The notes: generated by a model not told the origin, from the sequence alone. 64,000 bases of DNA from Actinoplanes italicus (GCF_003001815.1 NZ_PVMZ01000026.1:1-64000); one strand, 5' to 3'; positions 1-8,397 are shown, counted from the first letter of the stretch. Made by a program: numbers and translations.

Positions 1-129
1 ACGCCAGAATGATCCTCGCCCGCTTGGCCAGCACCTGCGCCGTCGACCCCCGACGCGTCCAGTTCGTCAGCGTCACCCGCTCCCGCTCAGTCAAATCAGA
101 GGCACCATCGGACGACCAGCACGCGACAT
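1..129 (-). pseudogene. IS630-family transposase, N-terminal fragment, frameshifted
   Basis: Reading the minus strand from ATG 129 gives MSRAGRPMVPL and then hits a stop. Shifting one base near 97-100 restores LTERERVTLTNWTRRGSTAQ and then VLAKRARIILA, which matches the usual N-terminus of IS630-type transposases (basic GRP start, then a helix-turn-helix region). One base appears to be missing, so this copy should not make a full product unless it uses programmed frameshifting, which some IS630 relatives do. The rest lies beyond the window edge. Confidence 0.7.
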
Positions 130-178
130 CCTCCGACGCTACACCGAATAACCGGCGAACTTCAGGCGCAGGACACTA
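130..178. mobile_element. Probable right end of the IS630-like element
   Basis: The 49 bases between the transposase start and the next gene contain no ORF. They probably carry the terminal inverted repeat, roughly 150-176. IS630 elements insert at TA, and a TA lies at 177-178, inside the stop codon of the neighbouring gene. The other end is outside the window, so repeat and target duplication cannot be checked here. Confidence 0.5.
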
Positions 179-793
179 GACGGAAAGCGGGGACTGGAGG
201 TCGGTGGCTCCGGCCAGCAGGTCTTCGGCGTCGTCGTAGCTGTCGGCTATCGCTTGGAGCAGGCGGGCTCCGATCGCGGCGGCCGCGGCGGCTCGGTCTG
301 CGGGTGGGTGGTCGTCGGCCAGGAGGGTTATCGCCTCGGTGGAGAGCATCACCTCGGCCAAGGTGGCTGCCAGGTCTGCTCGGGCACGCAGCATCCAGCT
401 TGTCAGGGCGTCGGCCAGGTCGGCGGTGGCCTCCATCCGGTGGCCCAGACTGTCGGGGCCTCCGTTGAGGTGCTCGGCGGCGCCTCGGCGGGCCTTCTCG
501 TAGGCCTCGGCAGCCTCGCCCGACCAACCGCCGGCCGGCGGTAGCGCGTCGGCCAGGTCGGCGTAGGCGCGGGCGTCGGCTCGCAGCTCGGGGACCGCGT
601 CCAGCATGGGTGCCGGGTGCAGGGCGGCCACCGCGCGGGCGGCGTCGCCGGGTAGCAGGCGGACCCGGCGCAGCTCGCGCCAGACGTCGTGGCCGCCGGG
701 CGCGCCGACGCCGGACAGAGCCTCGTCGACCCTGGCCAGCAACGGCGTGGCGGTGGCCAGCAGCTGATCCAGCTGGTCCAGCTGGTCCATCAC
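176..793 (-). CDS. WXG-like T7SS-associated protein, C-terminus possibly cut by IS
   Basis: A 205-residue, Ala-rich, largely helical protein. Around residue 90 it has a GWSGEAAEAYEKA segment that resembles the W-x-G turn of ESX/WXG100 proteins. It overlaps the upstream ORF by 4 bp (ATGA, 790-793), so it is translated as the third gene of a YbaB/WXG operon. Its TAG stop (176-178) shares the TA of the abutting IS630-like end, so the insertion may have replaced the native C-terminus. The family is recognised only from this motif and context; function is unknown. Confidence 0.6.
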   Translation of the reverse strand: MMDQLDQLDQLLATATPLLARVDEALSGVGAPGGHDVWRELRRVRLLPGDAARAVAALHPAPMLDAVPELRADARAYADLADALPPAGGWSGEAAEAYEKARRGAAEHLNGGPDSLGHRMEATADLADALTSWMLRARADLAATLAEVMLSTEAITLLADDHPPADRAAAAAAIGARLLQAIADSYDDAEDLLAGATDLQSPLSV

Positions 794-1086
794 AGGCCTC
801 GCTGGAGTCTGCGGCGGACCAGGTCGTCGGTCTCGGTGTAGTGGCGTGCGCCGGAACGGACGGAACGGGCCATCTCCGTCAGGTGGGCGGAGGCGTCGGC
901 GGCCTCACGGGCGCGGGCGGCGAGGATCGTGGACCAACCGGCGTAGAGGGCACGGCCGATCCGCCCTGGGCGGCCGGCGTCGTCGGCACCGAAGTCGGCG
1001 GCTCCCGGCACCAGCTCCGGCACCCGCCGGTCCATGATGGCCAGTGCCGCTGCGGCCTGGTCAATCTGGTCAGCGACTCGGTCCAC
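790..1086 (-). CDS. Small helical ESX-like protein
   Basis: A 98-residue protein starting at GTG 1086, one base after the stop of the upstream gene and overlapping the next by 4 bp. It is predicted all-helical with a central turn (YAGWSTILAARAREAADA). Size, helical pattern and position between a YbaB-like gene and a WXG-like gene fit small T7SS-associated proteins of the DUF2580/ESX type. No canonical W-x-G is present (GWS instead), so the assignment is by size and context. Confidence 0.6.
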   Translation of the reverse strand: MDRVADQIDQAAAALAIMDRRVPELVPGAADFGADDAGRPGRIGRALYAGWSTILAARAREAADASAHLTEMARSVRSGARHYTETDDLVRRRLQRGL

Positions 1087-1087
1087 G

Positions 1088-1414
1088 TCAGTGCCCCTCC
1101 AGCGTGCGGAACGATCCGAACACCTCAGCGTGCAGTTTCTCCCGTGCCCAGCGTGCGGCCTCGGCCGCGCTGGTCACCACGGAACGGATCTCCCGGGCGA
1201 ACTCGGCCGGCTGACGATGCTGCAGACCGCCGTGCACCCGAACGTCCACGATGTCCCCCACGGCGGTGACGACGACCTCGATCGACTGATCCGGCGAGTG
1301 GACCGAGACGGTGTGTGCGGCCACCGCCTTGTCGAAGTCGGCACGCAGCTCCTCGATGTGCCGATATCGGTCGATCGCCTCGTCGATCCACGCCTCGTCG
1401 ATCTCGCGGGCCAT
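1088..1414 (-). CDS. YbaB/EbfC-like protein
   Basis: About 108 residues. An N-terminal helix (YRHIEELRADFDKAVAAHT) is followed by strands with a SPDQSIEVVVTAVGDIVDVR pattern, as in YbaB/EbfC nucleoid-associated proteins, which actinobacteria often encode beside WXG genes. An ATG also exists at 1438, but GGTGAGGAG lies six bases before ATG 1414, so I prefer 1414. It is the first gene of the minus-strand operon 1414-176, whose promoter should lie in the divergent gap before holB. Confidence 0.65.
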   Translation of the reverse strand: MAREIDEAWIDEAIDRYRHIEELRADFDKAVAAHTVSVHSPDQSIEVVVTAVGDIVDVRVHGGLQHRQPAEFAREIRSVVTSAAEAARWAREKLHAEVFGSFRTLEGH

Positions 1415-1507
1415 CCATGGCTCCTCACCGCGCGTCATGTCGCCGTCGCGTTCCGGGTTGAGACCGTACCCCCTCGGGCGACCGCCTCGCTACGGCTGTC
1501 CGTCCCC

Positions 1508-1516
1508 TGTGGATAA
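1508..1516. promoter_or_regulatory. DnaA-box consensus in the divergent promoter gap
   Basis: TGTGGATAA, the reverse complement of the consensus DnaA box TTATCCACA, lies between the YbaB operon and holB. One 9-mer can occur by chance; the same sequence is seen twice near 42.4 kb. Confidence 0.4.
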
Positions 1517-1613
1517 CTCCGAACGACAGTACGCTCCGTTACCGTAACGACTCGAAGGGGCTACCTTGAGTGATCAACTCACACCGGTGGCGGTTTCTGT
1601 CGGTGGCTCGCCA

Positions 1614-1619
1614 TACGAT
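1614..1619 (+). promoter_or_regulatory. -10 box for leaderless holB
   Basis: TACGAT ends six bases before GTG 1626, the spacing of leaderless actinobacterial transcripts. It supports GTG 1626 over the upstream TTG 1566. No good -35 box is visible. Confidence 0.5.
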
Positions 1620-1625
1620 CGTCGG

Positions 1626-2822
1626 GTGAGTCACCAAGACGTCTTCTCGGAGCTGGTCGGCCAGGACGAGCCGGTCGAGGCCCTGCGCCGGGCCGCCGCG
1701 GCGGCCGCCCGGATCGTGGCGGGCGAGCCGGGCGGTGGCGGCATGACCCACGCCTGGATCTTCACCGGGCCACCGGGGTCGCGGCGCACGGTCGCGGCCC
1801 GGGTGTTCGCTGCGGCACTGCAGTGTGTGCGCGACGGCGCCGGGTGTGGTGAGTGCCACGGCTGCCACACGACGCTGGCCGGCACCCATGCCGACGTGCA
1901 GGTGGTCACGACTGAGGGCCTGACCATCAAGACCGAGGAGACGCGCGGGGTGGTGCTGCGGGCGGCGAGCGCGCCGACCGGAGGCCGCTGGCAGGTGGTG
2001 ATCATCGAGGCGGCCGACCGGCTTCACGAGCGGGCCAGCAACGCGCTGCTCAAGGGGATCGAGGAGCCCCCGCCGCGCACGGTCTTCCTGCTGTGCACGC
2101 CGTCGGTCCATCCTGACGACATCCTGGTGACGATCCGGTCCCGGTGCCGGCTGGTCTCGCTGCGCCAGCCGCCGTCCGCGGCGGTCGCCGACTTCCTGGT
2201 GCAGCGGTTCGGCATCGCGCCGGATCAGGCCGGGTGGGCGGCCGCAGCGTCGCAGGGTGACGTGGAGCGAGCCCGTCAGCTGGCCGCCGACCCGGAGGCG
2301 CGGGGCCGGCGCGAGGAGGTTCTCTCCGTTCCGCGCAAGCTGTCCAACATCGGGGCCTGTTTCGACGTGGCCGCAAGGCTGGAGGCGGCCACGAAGCTGG
2401 AGGCGGCGAGCGCGGTGGCCGAGCTCGACGTGGCGGAGCGGGCCGCCCTGGAACGGGCGCTCGGCGCGGGCGGCACCGGCCGGGGCGCGACCACGGCGAT
2501 GCGGGGTGCCGCCGGCCAGCTGAAGGAGCTGGAGCGCAATCAGAAGCTGCGGGCCACCCGCGCCCAGCGGGATGCGCTCGACCGGGCGCTGCAGGACCTG
2601 ATCGGTTTCTACCGGGACGTGCTGGTCACCTCGATGCGGGCGCCAGTGCCGGTGGTGCACGGCGATCTTGCGGCGGTGTCGGCCGCGGCGGCCGAGAAGT
2701 GGTCGCCGGAAAGCACGCTGCGCCGGCTGGAGGCCGTGCTGACCTGCCGTGAGGCGATCGACAAGAACGTGAAGCCACAGGTCGCGCTGGAGGCCATGAT
2801 GGTCACCCTCTGGAAGGGTTGA
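1626..2822 (+). CDS. holB: DNA polymerase III subunit delta'
   Basis: A clamp-loader subunit of 398 residues, part of the complex that loads the beta clamp at the replication fork. Near residues 48-55 it has GPPGSRRT, a P-loop without the catalytic GKT, as expected for delta' rather than tau/gamma. Cysteines 67, 74, 77 and 80 form the zinc-binding insert. SNALLKGIEEPPPRTVFLL and an SRC motif complete the AAA+ signature. The open frame extends to TTG 1566, but family starts look like VSHQDVFSELVGQ, and a -10 box fits GTG 1626. holB beside tmk is a familiar bacterial arrangement. Confidence 0.9.
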   Translation: MSHQDVFSELVGQDEPVEALRRAAAAAARIVAGEPGGGGMTHAWIFTGPPGSRRTVAARVFAAALQCVRDGAGCGECHGCHTTLAGTHADVQVVTTEGLTIKTEETRGVVLRAASAPTGGRWQVVIIEAADRLHERASNALLKGIEEPPPRTVFLLCTPSVHPDDILVTIRSRCRLVSLRQPPSAAVADFLVQRFGIAPDQAGWAAAASQGDVERARQLAADPEARGRREEVLSVPRKLSNIGACFDVAARLEAATKLEAASAVAELDVAERAALERALGAGGTGRGATTAMRGAAGQLKELERNQKLRATRAQRDALDRALQDLIGFYRDVLVTSMRAPVPVVHGDLAAVSAAAAEKWSPESTLRRLEAVLTCREAIDKNVKPQVALEAMMVTLWKG

Positions 2823-2926
2823 TCTCCGGAAGTTGCGACCCCCCAGGGCAACACGGAAGACATCGACGGTCATCTTGACGCCGTGATCGGGGCGACCCTA
2901 CGTTACGAGGGCTCGACCGTCCTGTT

Positions 2927-2941
2927 TCCGAAAGTTTCGGA
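2927..2941. promoter_or_regulatory. Perfect inverted repeat, candidate operator
   Basis: TCCGAAAGTTTCGGA is a perfect 7-1-7 inverted repeat ending seven bases before the esterase start. CGAAA/TTTCG palindromes are typical operators of LacI-type sugar regulators in actinobacteria. A repressor here would overlap the ribosome-binding or start region. The regulator is not identified. Confidence 0.45.
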
Positions 2942-2947
2942 GTACCG

Positions 2948-4213
2948 ATGTCGACTCGACGCGAGATCCTGGCTCTGGCCTCCGGCGCCGCGGTCACCGC
3001 TGCAGCCCTTCCCGCTCCGGCGTACGCGGGTGGCCGCGACGACGGCTGGACCGCGACCTGGGCCGCCGCCCCCACGACCGTCCCGCCCGGACCCCCGGCG
3101 GAGCTGACCGCCCAGACCGTCCGCCAGGTGGTGCACACCAGCCTCGGCGGCGACCGGATCCGGATCCGCCTGACCAACGAGTTCGGCGTCACCCCGCTGC
3201 GGATCGGTGAGGTGCACGTCGCGATCCGGGCCGGTTCCGGTGCGAGCACCGACGCCCGCCCGGGGACCGACCGGCGGGTCACCTTCGGCGGACGCGATTC
3301 GGTGACTGTCCCGGCCGGATCACCGCTGGTCAGCGACCCCGTCCGGCTGACGGTTCCGCCCGGCGCCGACCTGGTGATCAGCATCTACCTCCCGGAGCGC
3401 ACCGCGGTCACCACCCTGGCGGCGTTCGCCTTCCAGGAGAACGTGATCGCTGCGGGCAATGTCACCGCGGCCGCGCACGTCACTCCGACCAGCACGATCA
3501 CGCAGTACCCGTTCCTGTCCGGCGTGAGCGTGTCCAGCGGGGCGGGTGCGGTCGTCACGCTCGGCGACTCGATCACCAATGGGGCGAACACCGAGACGAA
3601 CGCCAATCACCGCTGGCCGGACCTGCTCGCCGCCCGGTTCCGGGCCGCGGGTATCAGGCGCGGTGTCGCGAACGTGGGAGTCTCCGGGAACCGGCTGCTG
3701 CACGATCCGAACCCGGCGCCGGGTTCCCCGGCCGAGACGTTCGCGGCATATTTCGCGCACAGTGCGCTGCGGCGGTTCGACCGGGACGTCGTGGCCCAGC
3801 CCGGCGCGAGCTACCTGGTGGTGCTGCTCGGGGTGAACGATCTCGGTCATCCGGGTACGGTCGCGCCGCTGACTGAGATTGTCAGCGCGGACGATCTGAT
3901 CTGGGGGCACCGGCAGCTGATCACCCGCGCCCGGCAGGCGGGGCTCAGGGCGTACGGCGCCACGATCTTGCCTTTCAAAGGCGACACCCTCGGCTTCTAC
4001 ACACCGGAGAACGAGCGGAAGCGGTCGGCCCTGAACCGCTGGATCCGGACGTCCGGCGAGTACGACGGAGTGATCGATTTCGACGCGGCGGTTCGTGACG
4101 CGGCCGACCCGGAGCGGCTGGCCGCCGCCTACGACAGCGGCGACCACCTGCACCCCAACGACGCGGGAATGGCCGCGATGGCCGCAGCCGTCCCCCTACG
4201 CCTGTTCAGGTAG
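2948..4213 (+). CDS. Secreted SGNH/GDSL-family hydrolase
   Basis: A 421-residue esterase/lipase-type hydrolase. The start MSTRREILALASGAA looks like a Tat signal, with cleavage after AYA near residue 27. A beta-rich N-terminal region (about 30-195) precedes the SGNH domain: LGDSIT with nucleophile Ser208, then GVSGN and GVNDL for the Gly and Asn blocks, and SGDHLHPN with Asp399 and His402. This family cleaves ester groups on polysaccharides or lipids; the substrate cannot be read from sequence. The inverted repeat just upstream suggests sugar-responsive control. The gene stands alone, followed by a repeat array and a convergent tmk fusion. Confidence 0.85.
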   Translation: MSTRREILALASGAAVTAAALPAPAYAGGRDDGWTATWAAAPTTVPPGPPAELTAQTVRQVVHTSLGGDRIRIRLTNEFGVTPLRIGEVHVAIRAGSGASTDARPGTDRRVTFGGRDSVTVPAGSPLVSDPVRLTVPPGADLVISIYLPERTAVTTLAAFAFQENVIAAGNVTAAAHVTPTSTITQYPFLSGVSVSSGAGAVVTLGDSITNGANTETNANHRWPDLLAARFRAAGIRRGVANVGVSGNRLLHDPNPAPGSPAETFAAYFAHSALRRFDRDVVAQPGASYLVVLLGVNDLGHPGTVAPLTEIVSADDLIWGHRQLITRARQAGLRAYGATILPFKGDTLGFYTPENERKRSALNRWIRTSGEYDGVIDFDAAVRDAADPERLAAAYDSGDHLHPNDAGMAAMAAAVPLRLFR

Positions 4214-4229
4214 CCAGCGCGGGCCCAGA

Positions 4230-4335
4230 AAAGGGGCCGGCGCCGGCCGGAAAAGGTATCCGGGGCGCCAGCAGGAAAGGCGTCCGGCGCCGGACGCAGG
4301 AGGCCGACGCCGACCGAGGAAGGCGCGGGCTGAAA
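4230..4335. repeat. Degenerate ~25-bp tandem array with palindromic cores
   Basis: Between the convergent esterase and tmk genes, four to five units begin GAAAAGG/GAAAGG and continue with CCGGCGCCGG-like cores. Two cores are perfect palindromes: 4235-4248 (14 bp) and 4281-4296 (16 bp). They could fold as hairpins in either transcript and act as a bidirectional terminator, although no U tract follows. Confidence 0.6.
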
Positions 4336-4338
4336 GCA

Positions 4339-6492
4339 TCAACTGACCGAAGCCTCGGCAGGGCTGAGCAGGCCCGATATCCGCTGGACGACGGCGTCGG
4401 CGATCTCGTCGACCGGCCGGGACGCGTCGAGCACCAGGTAGCGCTTGGGGTCGGACGCGGCCAGGTCGAGGAAGGCGTACCGGACCCGCTCGTGGAAGGC
4501 CCGGGACTCGCTCTCCAGGCGGTCGGTACCCACACCGCGGGAGTCGACCCGGGTCAGCCCGACGCCGGGGTCCACGTCGAGCAGGACGACGAGGTCGGGC
4601 TTGAGGCCGCCGGTCGCCCACGCGGAGAGCCAGGAGACCTCCTGGACCGGCAGGGTACGCCCGGCGCCCTGGTAGGCCAGCGAGGAGTCGACGTACCGGT
4701 CACTGATCACGACGGCACCGCGGGTCAGGGCCGGCCGGACCACCGTGGCGACGTGGTGGGCCCGGTCGGCGGCGTAGAGCAGCGCCTCGGCCCGCGGTGA
4801 CGGCGCCTCGGTCTTGTCACGGTCCAGCACCAGGCCGCGGATCCGGGCCCCGATGTCGGTGGCACCGGGCTCACGGGTGACGACCACGTCGCGGCCCTCC
4901 GCCTTGAGCGCGTCGGCGAGCCGGGTGACCTGGGTCGACTTACCGGCGCCCTCACCACCCTCGAAGACGATGAACATCCCGGAGCGGACGAACTCCTCCG
5001 GCGGCGACAGCGGACGGCCACGCAGCGAGCCGATCAGGTCGGCCAGCACCGGCACCCCCCGCTTGTCGTCCATCTGGCGGAAGGCCCCTATGCCGACCCA
5101 GATGCCGATCGCGCCGGCGACCAGCAGCAGGATCCGGGTGGACGAGACGTCGAAGCCGATCGGCCCGAACTGCACCCGGCGGGAGCTGCCCAGGCCGACC
5201 AGGACGCCGGCCACGGTGATGGCCAGCAGCAGCACGGTCCGGACGCCGATCTGCACGACCGCGAAGACGCGACCGCGTACCGCGTCCTCGATCTCGCCGT
5301 AGAGCAGTGTGGTGCCGGCCAGGAAGGCCATGCCGGCGCCGGCACCCACCATCAGTGCCCCGACCAGAGCCATGGACAGATGGAAGGCGAACCCGAGGAA
5401 CATCACCGATCCGCTGGCGAGCACGATGCTCATGCCGAACCAGCGACGCCGGGACAGTTCCTTGACGATCATCGGGCCGAGACCGATGCCGAGCGCCAGA
5501 CCCATGAAGATGAAGCCGAACAGCAGGGAGAACGCGGCCTCGCCGGCGCCGAGCGAGTAGGCGAAGGTGCGGGCGGCGCCGATCACGACGCCGCCGGCCG
5601 CGAACGCGCCGAAGATTCCGAGCACCAGACCACGGACCAGCGGGGTGCTGCCCAGGTACTTCCAGCCGTCGAGGAACTGCCGGGTCATGCTCTGCTCGGC
5701 GGCGCGCCGCCGTTCCTCGCTCTTGCCGCCGATCTCCTTGATGCCGAAGAAGACGACGAGCGCGGTGGCCAGGCGGGAGAACGCGTTGATGTAGAGGGCG
5801 ATCTGCACCGGCTGCGCCCAGGACGGCAGCGAGACACCGGACTGCTGGAGGCCCGCGGTCAGCGCGGAGAGCATCAGCGCCGCGAGGATCGGCGTGATGC
5901 CGTACGTGGTGATCAGGGTCAGCTGATTGGAGATCTCGATCTGCGACTTCGGGATCAGGTTGGGGACCGCGGCCTCCTTGGCCGGGATCCAGATCAGCGT
6001 GATCGCCTCACCGACCAGGGTGGCGATGGTGGCCCAGGCGACGGTCTGGGCCGGGGAGGCGCCGAAGACCGGGGCGAGCGGGATCGACCCGTAGATCAGG
6101 AAGCGCAGCAGGTCGACGATCACCATCGTGTAGCGGCGGTCGAACCGGTCGGCGAGAACACCCGCTATCGGCCCGAGAACAAGGGCGGGGAGCAGGCGTA
6201 CGGCGATGGTGCCACCGAACGCGGCCCCCTGGGCTGCCGTGTTCTCGAATTGGGCGGACGCGAACAGCGCGGTGGCGAGGATGCCGATCCAGTCGCCGAA
6301 CGAGGCGGCCGCGAGCACGAGCCAGAGACGGCGGAAGCCACGCAGGCGTAGAACCGAGCGCAGTGCCGCCACACCTGAGAGGTCGACGGGTGCAGCAGGG
6401 TCCTGTTGCTTGTCGGTGTTTATGGCCCTACCTCCCGTGGTCAGTGCTCGGAGCACTGTAACCGGCCACTCCCCGGTGTGAGGGGCAAGCAC
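4339..6492 (-). CDS. tmk: MFS-like membrane domain fused to thymidylate kinase
   Basis: A 717-residue fusion. Residues about 45-490 form a 10-12 helix major-facilitator domain (MFS_3 type, LADRFDRRYTM loop). Residues 506-717 are a complete dTMP kinase: P-loop EGGEGAGKST (511-520), DRYVDSS (598 on) and the TREPG loop. The kinase phosphorylates dTMP to dTDP for DNA synthesis; the membrane domain's substrate is unknown. I recall the same fusion as usual in Micromonosporaceae. The start is uncertain: GTG 6492 has no ribosome site, while a strong GGGAGGT lies before an ATA at 6423. Both leave the domains intact. Confidence 0.85.
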   Translation of the reverse strand: MLAPHTGEWPVTVLRALTTGGRAINTDKQQDPAAPVDLSGVAALRSVLRLRGFRRLWLVLAAASFGDWIGILATALFASAQFENTAAQGAAFGGTIAVRLLPALVLGPIAGVLADRFDRRYTMVIVDLLRFLIYGSIPLAPVFGASPAQTVAWATIATLVGEAITLIWIPAKEAAVPNLIPKSQIEISNQLTLITTYGITPILAALMLSALTAGLQQSGVSLPSWAQPVQIALYINAFSRLATALVVFFGIKEIGGKSEERRRAAEQSMTRQFLDGWKYLGSTPLVRGLVLGIFGAFAAGGVVIGAARTFAYSLGAGEAAFSLLFGFIFMGLALGIGLGPMIVKELSRRRWFGMSIVLASGSVMFLGFAFHLSMALVGALMVGAGAGMAFLAGTTLLYGEIEDAVRGRVFAVVQIGVRTVLLLAITVAGVLVGLGSSRRVQFGPIGFDVSSTRILLLVAGAIGIWVGIGAFRQMDDKRGVPVLADLIGSLRGRPLSPPEEFVRSGMFIVFEGGEGAGKSTQVTRLADALKAEGRDVVVTREPGATDIGARIRGLVLDRDKTEAPSPRAEALLYAADRAHHVATVVRPALTRGAVVISDRYVDSSLAYQGAGRTLPVQEVSWLSAWATGGLKPDLVVLLDVDPGVGLTRVDSRGVGTDRLESESRAFHERVRYAFLDLAASDPKRYLVLDASRPVDEIADAVVQRISGLLSPAEASVS

Positions 6493-6542
6493 GATCGGGT
6501 GGAGCAGAGATGAATGTCTTTCGTGTTACCCGCCTCACGGGA

Positions 6543-6548
6543 TACCGT
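6543..6548 (+). promoter_or_regulatory. -10 box for a leaderless transcript
   Basis: TACCGT ends six bases before GTG 6555, supporting that start over ATG 6510. Confidence 0.5.
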
Positions 6549-6554
6549 GCTCGC

Positions 6555-7760
6555 GTGCTCACTGACCGCATCGCCCTGCGCCGGCGGCTCGACCGGGTAA
6601 CCGGCCACCTGGAGACTCCGGTCGCGGTGATCGACCTGGCCGCCTTCGACGACAACGCGGAGCGCCTCGGCGCCCGGGCGGCCGGGAAGCCGATCCGGGT
6701 GGCGAGCAAATCGGTCCGCTGCCGGACGCTGCTCACGCGGGTGCTGTCCCGTCCCGGATGGCGCGGTGTGATGGCCTACACGCTGCCCGAGGCGATCTGG
6801 CTGGTCCGCTCCGGCGTGACCGACGACGTCCTGGTGGCGTACCCCTCGGTGGATCGTGCCGCTCTGCGGGAACTGACCGCCGACGCGGATCTGGCCGCCG
6901 CCGTGACCCTCATGGTGGACCATCCGTCGCAGCTCGATCTCGTGGATGACGTCGTCTCCCCGGAGGGCCGTCCGGCCGTACGCCTATGTATTGATCTCGA
7001 TGCTTCCTGGCGTCCCGCCGGGCCGTTGCATGTCGGCGTACGTCGTTCACCGGTGCATTCGGCCGTTCAGGCCGGGACGCTGGCGCGGACGCTGACCAGC
7101 CGCAAGGGTTTCCGCCTGGTCGGGCTGATGTGTTACGAGGCGCACATCGCGGGCGTCGGCGACGACCCGCCCGGACGGGCACTGCGGGGCCGCGCCATCC
7201 GGCTGATGCAGAGCCGCGCCTTCCCCGAACTGCGCGAACGCCGGGCGGCCGCGGTCCGTGCCGTCCGGGAGCACGCCGACCTCGAGTTCGTGAACGGCGG
7301 CGGCACCGGCAGCGTCTCGGCGACCAGCGGCGATCCCGCGGTCACCGAGGTGACCGCGGGATCAGGCCTCTACGGCCCGGCCCTGTTCGACAGTTACCGC
7401 AGTTGGCGGCCCACCCCGGCGGCGTTCTTCGCCTTGAGTGTGGTGCGCCGCCCCGCACCGCGGATCGCCACGGTGCTCGGCGGCGGCTGGATCGCCTCCG
7501 GCACCGCCGAGACGTCTCGCCTACCGGTGCCGTGGCTGCCCGAGGGGCTGCGGTTCAAGTCCGACGAAGGCGCCGGCGAGGTGCAGACACCGCTGCTGGG
7601 CGCGGCCGCCGAGCAGCTGCGCCCCGGTGATCGGGTGTGGTTCCGCCATGCCAAGGCCGGCGAGCTGTGCGAGCACGTCAACGAGCTGCAGCTGGTCGAC
7701 GGCGAGACGAGCACGCCGGCCCTCACGTACCGCGGAGAAGGCCGTGCGTTCCTGGGCTGA
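6555..7760 (+). CDS. PLP-dependent alanine racemase-fold enzyme (amino acid deaminase/aldolase type)
   Basis: 401 residues from GTG 6555. The N-terminal domain is an alanine-racemase-like TIM barrel, with Lys52 in RVASKSVRC as the probable PLP lysine, and phosphate-binding GGGTGS further on. The C-terminal domain resembles D-serine dehydratase/D-threonine aldolase proteins: VLGGGWIASG, and FRHAKAGELCEHVNEL, whose His and Cys would bind a metal. The likely reaction is on a D- or beta-hydroxy amino acid; the substrate is not determinable. The gene is divergent from tmk and followed closely by a convergent TetR gene. Confidence 0.75.
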   Translation: MLTDRIALRRRLDRVTGHLETPVAVIDLAAFDDNAERLGARAAGKPIRVASKSVRCRTLLTRVLSRPGWRGVMAYTLPEAIWLVRSGVTDDVLVAYPSVDRAALRELTADADLAAAVTLMVDHPSQLDLVDDVVSPEGRPAVRLCIDLDASWRPAGPLHVGVRRSPVHSAVQAGTLARTLTSRKGFRLVGLMCYEAHIAGVGDDPPGRALRGRAIRLMQSRAFPELRERRAAAVRAVREHADLEFVNGGGTGSVSATSGDPAVTEVTAGSGLYGPALFDSYRSWRPTPAAFFALSVVRRPAPRIATVLGGGWIASGTAETSRLPVPWLPEGLRFKSDEGAGEVQTPLLGAAAEQLRPGDRVWFRHAKAGELCEHVNELQLVDGETSTPALTYRGEGRAFLG

Positions 7761-7767
7761 CCGGGTC

Positions 7768-8397
7768 TCAGGCCGAGACGTGCCGGTGCAGATATTCCCT
7801 TATGAGGGCTTTGGCTTCGGTGAGTACGGCTTCGTCGCCACCGGAGTCGCGGCGGAACGCCAGCTTGATCAGCGCGTCCGCGGCCTCGACCGAGATCTGC
7901 AGCGCGAACCGCAGCCGGCCCCGGTCGGACAGGTTGAACTGCTCGATCAGCAGCTCGGCCAGGCGCTCGGCGATGACCGCGTTGTTGTCCCGGTCGGAGT
8001 CCAGCAGATGCAGGTCGACCACGTCACCGAAGTGCAGCGTCCGGAAGCCCGGCACGCTGCGGTGCATGTGGATGTAGGCGTCGATCGCCGCATCGACCGC
8101 ATCCCACCAATGGGTGAAGATCTCGCTGGCGAAACGGTCGGACAGACTCTGGAGATAAGCGTCCATGTTGCGCAGCGCCAGCGCCTGAACGATGGCCCGC
8201 TTGTCCGGGAAGAACTGGTAGACCGAGCCGATGGCGACCTCGGCGCGCTCGGCGAGCAGCGTCGTGGTCAAGCCCTCATAACCGACCTCGTCCACCAGCT
8301 CAGCGCATGCGTCAAGCATGCGCTGCACCCGGGCAACGCTTCTGCCCTGCACCGGAACACGCCTCAGCGGTCCAGTGCTGACGGTTGGTGTCGACAC
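7768..8397 (-). CDS. TetR-family transcriptional regulator
   Basis: 209 residues from GTG 8397. The helix-turn-helix is at about residues 43-64 (LLAERAEVAIGSVYQFFPDK), the usual TetR recognition motif, followed by a variable ligand domain. GGGAG about ten bases before GTG 8397 supports this start; the frame stays open to 8610. It is divergent from the FAD oxidase, so it probably controls that gene and itself. The ligand is unknown. Confidence 0.85.
   Translation of the reverse strand: MSTPTVSTGPLRRVPVQGRSVARVQRMLDACAELVDEVGYEGLTTTLLAERAEVAIGSVYQFFPDKRAIVQALALRNMDAYLQSLSDRFASEIFTHWWDAVDAAIDAYIHMHRSVPGFRTLHFGDVVDLHLLDSDRDNNAVIAERLAELLIEQFNLSDRGRLRFALQISVEAADALIKLAFRRDSGGDEAVLTEAKALIREYLHRHVSA

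Noticed and set aside
6421..6423. ATA as the definite start of the tmk fusion
   Set aside because: Ribosome site is good, but ATA starts are rare; kept as an alternative.
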